This document shows positions 52,492 through 61,022 of a stretch of DNA of 64,000 nucleotides, piece after piece (the stretch's first letter is position 1; the number at the start of each line of letters is the position of its first letter). This DNA comes from Tessaracoccus palaemonis (GTDB lineage: Bacteria; Actinomycetota; Actinomycetes; Propionibacteriales; Propionibacteriaceae), in the NCBI RefSeq assembly GCF_019316905.1, contig NZ_CP079216.1, forward strand, positions 3,100,001 through 3,164,000, written 5' to 3'. The notes below the pieces were generated by a model. The model was not told the DNA's origin and made no database searches. It was given only the letters and a program-made list of their open reading frames with translations. The position numbers and the translations under genes are program-made.

Positions 52492-52700
52492 CGGATCGCC
52501 GAGCTTGTCGAGGTGCCCTGAGCGAAGCGAAGGGAGGACCACCACGGTTCGCCGAGCCCACCACGGTTCGCCGAGCCTGTCGAGGTGCCCTGAGCGAAGC
52601 GAAGGGTGGACCGGCACGGACCGCCGAGCCCACCACGGACCGCCGACCACCACGGATCGCCGAGCTCGTCGAGGTGCCCTGAGCGAAGCGAAGGATCGGA
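52492..52700. repeat. Family A tandem array (three copies)
   Basis: Three copies about 75-86 bp apart share GTCGAGGTGCCCTGAGCGAA followed by GCGAAGG, joined by shorter CCACGGTTCGCCGAGCCC units. The array fills the spacer between two convergent genes. The units lack the equal spacers and cas genes of a CRISPR. Confidence 0.75.
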
Positions 52701-52773
52701 GCCCGAAACGGCGAGCCCGCAGCACACACACCGGTTCGACCACCGGGTTCACAGCCGCCTCGCTGCCGCAGGC

Positions 52774-53568
52774 CTAGGAGTCGTCTGTGTCGCCCGGTGC
52801 GTCGGACTGTTCTATCGCCACCGGTGTTGGGGCCACGCGGGGCGTTCCCTGGGCGAGCAACGCGACCAGGTTGTCGACGTGCTCGAGGTCGGCGGTCTCG
52901 GGGAACATCCAGTGAATATCTCGATGGTCTGTCGTCACGTCGATGGTGGGTCGCACGCCTGCTCCGTGGTTGGAGCGAGGGCGCACGTACTGCACCTCGT
53001 CCAGCGAGTGAATCGAGCCGAGTTCCCCCCGCCTCAGGAGGCTCCTTGGATCGGCGGTGATGATTCGTCGGGCAGTAACCGCAATGAATGTGCTCGACGC
53101 GAACTTCTCCACGATGGCACCGGCCCTACCTGGTGCGAGCGCCTTCCAGGTCGCATCTACCCGACTGGCGAGAAACGGCACAACTCCGGCGAGGTTGTGA
53201 GTTCCCACTTCGTACGGGAACGCCACACCGCGGAGTGGCTCGTCGTCTTCAAGGAACCAGCGAAGGACATGGAGGTACGGCTCAAGATCGAGGCCCTTGG
53301 GCGCGCACACGGTATCCGGCACGACAGGCATCCGGACTACCGGCCGGAGCATGTCAGCCAAAGGCTCGATCGCTTCGAGGAGCTTTTCGCACGTAAGCCG
53401 AGAAGCCTCCGAGTCTTTCCGTTTCTTCGTCAGTGGTGCCGTAGCTCGACCCGGCAGCTCGGCGATGATCCGCAGCTCGCGCACGAGTGACTCGGTAAGC
53501 AGCCTGATCTCGCCAAGGGACTCGTCGATCTCAGTCGGGGTGCTGGTTGTAATCCGGTTGAAGAGTTG
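52774..53568 (-). pseudogene. 3' part of a PH-domain gene split by IS30
   Basis: 265 codons in frame from the insertion site. LFNRITTSTPTEIDESLGEI continues helices of the 5' part. A bacterial PH-like domain near the C-terminus reads STFIAVTARRIITADPRSL, then IHSLDEVQYVR. Removing the insertion element and one TTG joins GAA-GGC-CAA to CTC-TTC, restoring one 567-aa frame with the fragment at 54661. A GTG inside the element could restart translation of this part. Function unknown. Confidence 0.75.
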
Positions 53569-54663
53569 GGCAGTGTCATACCGTGGAAGCAACACTGCAG
53601 GTCAATGAGAGGTTCTCCCGCGTGACGCAACGACGGCCACTGACCGCCCACGACAGGGCCGAGATCTCCACCGGTCTGAAGGCCGGCTGGGGCATCCGCC
53701 GGATCGCGGTCCACATCGATCGGGCCCCGTCCGTCATCAGCCGTGAAATCCGGCGTAACTCCACTAAGACCTGCGGCTACCGCGTGGTGAGAGCCGACGT
53801 CGAGGCCCAGCGCCGCCGCCGACGACCCCAGACCCGCAAGATCGATGCCGACCCGGTACTGCGGGCCCGCGTGCTGGGCGACCTGAAACGCTCCCGAACG
53901 CCACGCCAGATCGCGGGACGGTTGCGTCTGGAGGCCTGTGACCCCACTGTGGAGACCATGGTCCACTCCACACCCGCTGATGGTGCGCAGGTCTCCCACG
54001 AAGCGATCTACCGGTTCATCTACGCCCTCCCCAAGGGCGAGCTGGCCCGCCACTCGGTGATGCTCAGATCCAAGCGCACCAGCCGTGAACCACGCTCAAA
54101 AGACGGGCGCCGGGCCCCGATCGTCGCGATGGTCTCGATCGATGACCGGCCCGCCGACGTCACCGAACGAAGGATCCCCGGTGCATGGGAGGGAGACCTG
54201 ATCATCGGGGCCCACGGCAAATCAGCAGCAGCCACGCTGGTGGAACGAGTCACCCGTTTCACTATCATCTGCGGCCTCCCCGAGGGGAAGAAAGCCGTCG
54301 CGGTGGCCGACACCCTGGCCGAGCGAATGTGGCCCTTCCCCGAGGTACTGCGGACCTCGCTGACCTGGGACCAAGGATCCGAGATGGCCGAACATGCCCG
54401 GTTGACCGCTGCCGTGAACCTGCCGGTCTACTTCGCCCATTCCCGCTCGCCATGGGAACGAGGCACCAACGAAAACACCAACGGACTGATCCGGGAGTAC
54501 CTACCCAAGGGCACCTACATCACCAGCAACCAGGCCTACCTCGACGCGATCGCCGATGAGCTCAACGACCGCCCCCGAGCATCACTGGGGTTCTACACCC
54601 CGAGGGAGAAGTTCGAGGCCCTCCTCGCAGCCGATGTTGCTTCGACGAGTTGACACCGCCTTG
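53566..54663. mobile_element. IS30-family insertion sequence with target duplication
   Basis: The element spans 53569-54660 (1092 bp). Ends GGCAGTGTCA and GGCGGTGTCA (the latter read inward on the minus strand) belong to inverted repeats of about 25 bp; CGAAGCAACA/GGAAGCAACA further inside also match. A 3-bp direct repeat TTG flanks it (53566-53568 and 54661-54663). It encodes one intact transposase. It splits a minus-strand gene cleanly, which suggests a fairly recent insertion. Confidence 0.9.
53583..54653 (+). CDS. IS30-family transposase
   Basis: 356 aa from a GTG inside the left inverted repeat. The N-terminal helix-turn-helix has RPLTAHDRAEISTGLKAGW and APSVISREIRRN, typical of IS30. 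The DDE core is intact: GAWEGDLIIG (Asp near 205), LTWDQGSEMAEH (Asp near 263) and RGTNENTNGLIREYLPKG (Glu near 297). It cuts and joins the element ends. The stop lies in the right repeat, so the gene fills nearly the whole element; it looks functional. Confidence 0.95.
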   Translation: MEATLQVNERFSRVTQRRPLTAHDRAEISTGLKAGWGIRRIAVHIDRAPSVISREIRRNSTKTCGYRVVRADVEAQRRRRRPQTRKIDADPVLRARVLGDLKRSRTPRQIAGRLRLEACDPTVETMVHSTPADGAQVSHEAIYRFIYALPKGELARHSVMLRSKRTSREPRSKDGRRAPIVAMVSIDDRPADVTERRIPGAWEGDLIIGAHGKSAAATLVERVTRFTIICGLPEGKKAVAVADTLAERMWPFPEVLRTSLTWDQGSEMAEHARLTAAVNLPVYFAHSRSPWERGTNENTNGLIREYLPKGTYITSNQAYLDAIADELNDRPRASLGFYTPREKFEALLAADVASTS

Positions 54664-55572
54664 GCCTTCCGTGGCATCGTTCGCGCTACGGATGCGAGCT
54701 CGTACCGCCCGGAGCGCCTGGTACTGGGCATACATCTTGAGTGAGTTCAGCAAGGCGTGGGTGTCAAACATGATCGCCTGGGCGTTCGATTCGAGGTACT
54801 GGCGTCGTGCCCGCCCATCGAGCTTCCCGAGTTCTCGGACGTGTCCACCTACGTTTTCCCGGTACAGCTCCCACTTCTGAGTGATCGCCGAGGCCTCGTG
54901 GGAGACGAGTTCCCACACGGACTCGTTGACGGACCCAAGCTCGCGAGCCTCTTGGAAAGCACCGTCGACCGTCTTGACGAGCGCCCTCAGTTCTGCCCAC
55001 TGGTCGCTTCGGATGGCCTGGAGCGTCTGTGTGGTGAGCGCGATGTTGGTGCGGACGAGACCCGAAATCTCACCGAGTTGCATCTGGAGCCCGATCATGG
55101 CGACGGCTGGACCGATGGCTGCGATGGCCGCTGCGGCCGTCATCGACGCCGGGATGAAACGTGCCTGCCCGACCACTTTGCCGTTCTTGAAGATCGCTCC
55201 GAGCTTTGCCCCGTCCTTCCCGGCCATCTCCCCGCCGCTCTTCAACAGAGACAGCGTCGCATCGTTGACACGGAAGAGGCCCTGCGCGCTCGACGCAGCC
55301 TCTGCGACGTTTCCAACGATCGTGCCTGTGTTGCCCAGTGAACCCAGAGCCGTGGAGAGCTGAACTCGGTCGAACGATGGGATCAAGTCGAGGCCGATGC
55401 GTTCTACGCCATCCGGAACTTCACCGAACAGGACCGCAACGCCCGGGGTCACTTCCACAAGGGTCGTTGACGGTGCGTGCTCCAGCTCATCAGACGCGGC
55501 GTGACCTCCTTCAGCGTGCGCCGAACCCGTGCCGTCGTCCTCACGGTCGGCCGCCTCGGGTGCCTCGTCCAT
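54661..55572 (-). pseudogene. 5' part of a PH-domain gene split by IS30
   Basis: The ATG at 55572 has AAGGAG upstream; longer frames are rejected. An acidic N-terminus (MDEAPEAADREDDG) is followed by VEVTPGVAVLFGEVPDGVER. A hydrophobic Ala/Gly-rich stretch (MTAAAAIAAIGPAVAMIGLQ) may insert in membrane, and long helices follow (LRALVKTVDGAFQEARELG, HALLNSLKMYAQYQALRAVR). After ATEGQ the frame enters the IS and ends about 33 codons later. With the 3' part it made a 567-aa protein of unknown function, divergent from the helicase operon. Confidence 0.75.
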
Positions 55573-55856
55573 CCCAGTTCTCCTTCTCGTCGGCGGGCGA
55601 CTCGTAGCCACATCTTCGACGTTGCCTGAAGTATCGCAGGCATCACCGACATCGGTCTTGGGTTCCTGGGCGTACCTCAATGACCCACAACGTGCAAACG
55701 CTGGCGGTGTAACGAGCTCACTGAAACTGACAGCATTCCCGCCGCACAGTGCCGCACAGAGCGACGGCTTGAACGCCCCATCGGATGACCTACCGGGCTC
55801 CTGACCACGCATCGGCCACGTCCGCTAGGGTGCAAGCACGCCACGAGGAGGCAACT
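55573..55856. other. Divergent promoter region of the helicase operon
   Basis: 284 bp between the split PH-domain gene and the helicase start. It is more AT-rich than the flanking genes. An ATG at 55785 is in frame with the helicase but has no ribosome site. No strong palindrome was found; promoters for both sides must lie here. Confidence 0.5.
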
Positions 55857-58800
55857 TTGGACGTATTCAAAGTGCGCGAGACGGTCATCGAGGACTACCG
55901 CGCATTCACCACCTCGTCGATCGACGTGAAAGACGCGCGGCTCAAGGATCACTACGAACAGGAGCTGGACGCCGATCGCCAGTGGCCCGAGCCCTGGATC
56001 TCCCTCAACCCGGCATTCGCCTCCGGGGGCAGCGTCGACGAGCTGGTGCGTGATGGAATCCTCCACCCCGAGTGCGATCCCATCTTCCGGGTGAAGCAGC
56101 ACCTCGAGGACCGAGGCACCTCCCCCATCACGCTCCACCGGCACCAGCGTGAGGCCATCGAGGTCGCGAGGACGGGCGAGAGCTACGTGCTCACAACCGG
56201 CACGGGCTCCGGCAAGTCGCTGGCCTACATCGTCCCCATCGTCGATCACGTCCTGCGACAGCCGAAGACCCCGGGCGTCAAGGCGATCATCGTCTACCCC
56301 ATGAACGCCCTCGCGAACTCGCAGCGCGGCGAGCTGGAGAAGTTCCTCCGCAACGGCTACGGGGAGGGCAATGAGCCCGTGACCTTCGCCCGCTACACGG
56401 GGCAGGAGTCCGGCGAGGAGCGGGACCGCATCCTGAAGGACCCGCCCGACATCCTGCTCACCAACTACGTCATGCTCGAGCTCGTCCTCACCCGCCCAGA
56501 CGAGCGCGCCCGCCTGGTGAAGGCCGCCCGAGGCCTCCAGTTCCTCGTCCTCGACGAGTTGCACACGTACCGCGGACGCCAGGGTGCGGACGTCTCGATG
56601 CTCGTGCGACGGGTCCGCGACGCCTGCGCATCGCCGAACCTGCAGTGCATCGGCACCTCGGCGACGATGGCCAGCGGCGGCTCCTCGATCGATCAGCGAC
56701 GCACGGTCGCCGAAGTCGCCACACGCATCTTCGGCGCACCCGTCACGCCTGACCACGTCATCGGCGAGACCCTCACCAGGGCAACCACCGGGCGCGACGA
56801 CGACGTCACGGGCCTTCGGGCAGCCGTCCGGTCCGGTCAGCTCCCCGGCGACTTCGACGCGTTGGCGGCCTCGCCGCTCGCCGCCTGGATCGAGACCACG
56901 TTCGGCCTGACCACCGAGGAGGGCACCGGCCAGCTCGTCCGCCAGAGCCCACGACGACTCAGGGAACACGCGGCGCCCGCGCTCTCCGACATCACCGACG
57001 AACCTGTGCCCGACTGCCACGAGGCGATTCAGCGGTGCCTCCTCGAGGGGTCGGAGGTGCGACACCCACGCACGGGCCGCCCGCTCTTCGCGTTCCGGCT
57101 GCACCAGTTCATCTCCAAGGGCGACACCCTCTACGTGTCACTGGAACCCGAGGACACCCGCTTCATCACCTCGAAGTACCAGGTCGCTGTCCCGTCGGCG
57201 AAGGAGAAGCTGCTCTACCCGCTGGCCTTCTGCCGCGAATGCGGCCAAGAGTACGCCGTGGTCCGCGCCGTGACCCGTGCCGGGGAGACCAGCTACCAGC
57301 CCCGCGCCTCCCGAGATGTGTCCGAGGACTCCGCGCAGGACGGCTACCTCTACATCTCCACCTCGCTTCCCTGGCCAGTCGACCCGATCGCCGACGGGCG
57401 GCTTCCTGACTCCTGGGTGGACGTCGACAACGACCCCCTTCCTGCGAAGGTCAGGTACCTCCCCCGCCGGGTCACCGTCGACACCGCGGGTCATGAGGTC
57501 CCCGTGGGTGGCACTCCGGCCGCATTCATCCCCGCCCCGTTCACGTTCTGCCTCTCCTGCCAGGTCAGCTACGAACAGACCCGTGGCCGCGACTTCTCCA
57601 AGCTCGCCACTCTCGATGCCGAAGGTCGAAGCTCCGCCATCTCGGTGATCTCCTCCAGCATGGTGCGCGCCCTGCGTGAAGTGCCGGAGGACGAGCTCCC
57701 GAAGGAGGCACGCAAGCTCCTCACCTTCGTCGACAACCGGCAGGACGCAAGCCTGCAGGCCGGTCATCTCAATGACTTCGTCCAGATCGCCCAGGTCCGA
57801 GGCGCGCTCTTCGCCGCCATGAAGTCCAACCCTGAGGGCCTCACCCACGAGGACGTCGCCGCGCACGTCGTCAACGCCCTCGGCCTCGACTTCGCCGACT
57901 ACGCGGCGTCACCAGAAGCGCTCTACGCCGCGAAGGCCCGCACTGAGCGCGCCCTGCGCGAGCTGGTCGAGTACCGGCTGTACCTCGACCTTCAGCGCGG
58001 CTGGCGCATCACCATGCCCAACCTCGAACAGACCGGGCTCCTGCGGGTGAGCTACGAGTCCCTCAACGACGTGGCCGCGGACCAGGGCCTCTGGGAATCG
58101 AAGCATCCCGCCCTGCGGGATGCGGCGAACGGCCACCGCGAGGAGCTCTGCCGGATCATCGTCGACGAGTTCCGCAAGGTGCTCGCCGTCGATGTCGATT
58201 GCCTCACCGAGACAGGGTTCGAGAAGATCAAGAGGCAGTCGTCCCAGGAGCTCGCGGGGGCCTGGAGTATGCCGGGCAACGAGCAAATGGCCCCGGTGGG
58301 CACCGTGTTCGCCTTCGCCTCGCAGCCCGGCCGTCCGCGCCAGGGCCTGCACCTCACCGGCCGGTCGGCGCTCGGCCGATACCTCCGTCGACCGAACCAG
58401 TTCCCGTCCCAGCCCGCCCGCCTCACCACCGATGAGGCCCAGCAGGTCATCCACGACATCCTCTCCGTGCTCAGCCGCGTGGGGATCCTCACTCAGGTGG
58501 ACAGCGACGGGCAACGGGGCCACAGGCTGAAGGCTTCCGCCATCCGGTGGAACGCCGGCGACGGAACCAGCGCCGCATCCGATCCGATCCGCAAGACCCT
58601 CGACGCCGACGCCGGCGGTCGGGTCAACGCGTTCTTCAAGACGCTCTACGAAGGAGTGGCGCGTGAGCTGCGCGGGCTGTCCGCCAGAGAGCACACCGCA
58701 CAGGTTCCGCCCGCCGAGCGGGAGAACCGCGAGCGGGAGTTCCGAGAGGGTTCCCTTCCGCTGCTCTACTGCTCCCCGACGATGGAGCTGGGCGTCGACA

Positions 58801-61022
58801 TCTCCAGCCTCAACGCGGTCGGCCTGCGCAACGTGCCCCCCACCCCGGCGAACTACGCGCAGCGCTCGGGCCGCGCTGGGCGCTCCGGCCAGCCCGCGCT
58901 GGTCCTGACCTACTGCGCCACCGGCAACTCGCACGACCAGTACTACTTCCGCCGACCCGCCGACATGGTCGCAGGATCCGTCGCCGCGCCCCGGCTGGAC
59001 CTGACGAACGAGGCGCTGCTCCGCAGCCACGTCCAGGCGGTGTGGCTCGCCGAGACCGGCGAGAAGCTCGGCTCGAAGATGACCGATCTCCTCGCCACCG
59101 AGGGCCAGGACCCGTCCCTCGTGATGAGGCCGGAGAAGGCCCACGCCTTCGCAGACAGCGACGCCATCAGGCGCGCCATTGGCCACGCCCAGAGCATCGT
59201 CGCTCCGATGCTCACAGAGTTGCAGGCCACCGCTTGGTGGCAGGACAACTGGGTGGAGGATGTCGTCAACAAGGCCCCCAGCAACCTCGACAAGGCCTGC
59301 GACCGGTGGCGCAAGCTCTACCGGGCTGCCCTCGCGGACCAGGCCACCCAGAACCGGATCGTGCTGGAAAGCAGCCATTCGCAGAAGGCCCACCGGGCGG
59401 CTCAGGCCCGACGGCGTGAGGCCGAGAGCCAGCTACGGCTCCTACGCAACGAGGACGACGAGTCGAACCACTCCGACTTCTACACCTACCGCTACCTGGC
59501 CTCCGAGGGGTTCCTTCCCGGCTACAGCTTCCCCAGGCTCCCGCTCGCCGCGTACATTCCCGCGGTGCGCGGAGCGGTGGGCAAGTTCGACGGGGGCGAC
59601 TACATTCAGCGTCCCCGCTTCATGGCGATCTCCGAGTTCGGCCCCGGGGCCCTGATCTACCACGAGGGCGCCCGCTACGAGGTCACCCGCGTCCAGGTCC
59701 CGCTGTCCCAGACCGGCCAAGGAGTGATCGACACCTCCGAGGCTCGCCGGTGCAGCGAATGCGGATACCACCACGACCGGAAGCCTGGGCTCGACGTGTG
59801 CGAGAACTGCGGCAGCGAGCTCGGCTCCACGACCTACGGGCTCATGCAGCTGACCACCGTCTACACCAGACGCCGCGAGCGCATCTCCTCCGACGAGGAG
59901 GAGCGTCGCCGAGCAGGCTACGAGCTGCAGACGTCGTACCGGTTCACCGAGCACGGCAGCCGCTCCGGGAAGCTCGCCGCCGAGATCGTCGCCGGCGACG
60001 GGGCTCCGCTGGCGGAGCTTGTCTATGGGGATTCCGCCGAGGTCAGGGTCACCAACCGCGGGCGCCGACGCCGCAAGGACCCCAGCACCGTCGGCTTCTA
60101 CCTCGATCCCGTCGAGGGGGCGTGGATCTCCGAGTCCAAGGGCGACAACGCACTAGCCACCGACCCCGACGGCGATCCCGACCTCGCGAAGGCCGTCCGG
60201 GTGATCCCCTACGTCCGCGACCACCGCAACATCCTCGTCGTTCGCCTCGCAGCTGCGCTGCCTGATGACGCCGCGGTCACCCTCCGGAACGCACTCGAGC
60301 GGGGCATCGAGGCTGCCTTCCAGCTGGAGGACTCCGAGCTGGCGAGCGAGGCGCTCCCGGACCCCGAGCACCGCAGCCGGATGCTGTTCACGGAGTCCGC
60401 CGAGGGAGGGGCGGGCGTCCTCCGTCGCCTGCAGGCCGAGCCGGACGCCCTGGCGCTGGCCGCCCGCACGGCCCTCAGCATCGCCCATTTCGATCCCGAC
60501 ACCGGCGCGGACCTCAGCGCGCCGGAGGCCAGGGAGGAGCGGTGCGAGCGCGCCTGCTACGACTGCCTGCTGTCCTACGGAAACCAGAGCGACCACGCAT
60601 CCATCGACCGGCACACCATCCGCGATCTCCTCCTTGACCTCGCCTCCGGCAGGACCGTGGCGTCCTCGTCCGCGCAGACCCGCGGCGACCACGCCGACGC
60701 ACTGATGGATGCCTCGGACTCGGATCTGGAGCGACGCTGGATCCGGCTGCTGCTGGAGGGCGACTACAAGCTGCCCGACTCCGCCCAACCGCTGCTCAGC
60801 GACGCCGGGTGTCGACCGGACTTCGCCTACTCGGATGCCCGGGTCGTCATCTTCATCGACGGGCCGGTGCATGATCGCCCGGACAAGGCGGCAGAGGACG
60901 CGGCCGTCCAGGAACGCCTGATGGACGCCGGGTACACCTGGCTCAGGTTCAGCCACGACGCAGACTGGGACTCCCTGGTCAAGGAACACAGCTTCGTCTT
61001 CGGAGAGGGAAGAACAGCGTGA
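55857..61022 (+). CDS. Large DEAD/DExH helicase with DUF1998/MrfA-type zinc domain and Vsr-like nuclease
   Basis: 1721 aa from a TTG at 55857 preceded by GAGGAGG 5 nt away. Superfamily 2 motifs: Q-like LHRHQREAI near 93, Walker A TGTGSGKS 114-121, DELH 233-236, GTSATM near 262 and QRSGRAGRSGQ near 1000. Cys pairs occur at FCRECG (about 458) and FCLSC (about 564), a CSECG...CENC ribbon near 1298-1318, and CERACYDCL near 1562, the zinc motif of MrfA/DUF1998 helicases. The C-terminus (about 1627-1715) reads GCRPDFAYSDARVVIFIDG then a His and RLMDAGYTWLRF, like Vsr/DUF559 endonucleases. Large DUF1998 helicases occur in Druantia (DruE), DISARM and Dpd systems. It overlaps the next gene by 4 nt. 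Confidence 0.85.
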   Translation: MDVFKVRETVIEDYRAFTTSSIDVKDARLKDHYEQELDADRQWPEPWISLNPAFASGGSVDELVRDGILHPECDPIFRVKQHLEDRGTSPITLHRHQREAIEVARTGESYVLTTGTGSGKSLAYIVPIVDHVLRQPKTPGVKAIIVYPMNALANSQRGELEKFLRNGYGEGNEPVTFARYTGQESGEERDRILKDPPDILLTNYVMLELVLTRPDERARLVKAARGLQFLVLDELHTYRGRQGADVSMLVRRVRDACASPNLQCIGTSATMASGGSSIDQRRTVAEVATRIFGAPVTPDHVIGETLTRATTGRDDDVTGLRAAVRSGQLPGDFDALAASPLAAWIETTFGLTTEEGTGQLVRQSPRRLREHAAPALSDITDEPVPDCHEAIQRCLLEGSEVRHPRTGRPLFAFRLHQFISKGDTLYVSLEPEDTRFITSKYQVAVPSAKEKLLYPLAFCRECGQEYAVVRAVTRAGETSYQPRASRDVSEDSAQDGYLYISTSLPWPVDPIADGRLPDSWVDVDNDPLPAKVRYLPRRVTVDTAGHEVPVGGTPAAFIPAPFTFCLSCQVSYEQTRGRDFSKLATLDAEGRSSAISVISSSMVRALREVPEDELPKEARKLLTFVDNRQDASLQAGHLNDFVQIAQVRGALFAAMKSNPEGLTHEDVAAHVVNALGLDFADYAASPEALYAAKARTERALRELVEYRLYLDLQRGWRITMPNLEQTGLLRVSYESLNDVAADQGLWESKHPALRDAANGHREELCRIIVDEFRKVLAVDVDCLTETGFEKIKRQSSQELAGAWSMPGNEQMAPVGTVFAFASQPGRPRQGLHLTGRSALGRYLRRPNQFPSQPARLTTDEAQQVIHDILSVLSRVGILTQVDSDGQRGHRLKASAIRWNAGDGTSAASDPIRKTLDADAGGRVNAFFKTLYEGVARELRGLSAREHTAQVPPAERENREREFREGSLPLLYCSPTMELGVDISSLNAVGLRNVPPTPANYAQRSGRAGRSGQPALVLTYCATGNSHDQYYFRRPADMVAGSVAAPRLDLTNEALLRSHVQAVWLAETGEKLGSKMTDLLATEGQDPSLVMRPEKAHAFADSDAIRRAIGHAQSIVAPMLTELQATAWWQDNWVEDVVNKAPSNLDKACDRWRKLYRAALADQATQNRIVLESSHSQKAHRAAQARRREAESQLRLLRNEDDESNHSDFYTYRYLASEGFLPGYSFPRLPLAAYIPAVRGAVGKFDGGDYIQRPRFMAISEFGPGALIYHEGARYEVTRVQVPLSQTGQGVIDTSEARRCSECGYHHDRKPGLDVCENCGSELGSTTYGLMQLTTVYTRRRERISSDEEERRRAGYELQTSYRFTEHGSRSGKLAAEIVAGDGAPLAELVYGDSAEVRVTNRGRRRRKDPSTVGFYLDPVEGAWISESKGDNALATDPDGDPDLAKAVRVIPYVRDHRNILVVRLAAALPDDAAVTLRNALERGIEAAFQLEDSELASEALPDPEHRSRMLFTESAEGGAGVLRRLQAEPDALALAARTALSIAHFDPDTGADLSAPEAREERCERACYDCLLSYGNQSDHASIDRHTIRDLLLDLASGRTVASSSAQTRGDHADALMDASDSDLERRWIRLLLEGDYKLPDSAQPLLSDAGCRPDFAYSDARVVIFIDGPVHDRPDKAAEDAAVQERLMDAGYTWLRFSHDADWDSLVKEHSFVFGEGRTA

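Noticed and set aside
52492-52700. CRISPR-like tandem repeats
   Set aside because: Units are uneven, spacers are themselves repetitive, the unit also occurs singly elsewhere, and no cas genes are near.
53566-54664. 4-bp target duplication TTGG for the IS30 element
   Set aside because: It would shorten one inverted repeat by a matching G; a 3-bp TTG with equal GGC ends fits better. Both give the same restored frame.
55785-55856. Earlier ATG start for the large helicase
   Set aside because: No Shine-Dalgarno site; the added residues do not resemble the family start, whereas TTG 55857 has GAGGAGG.
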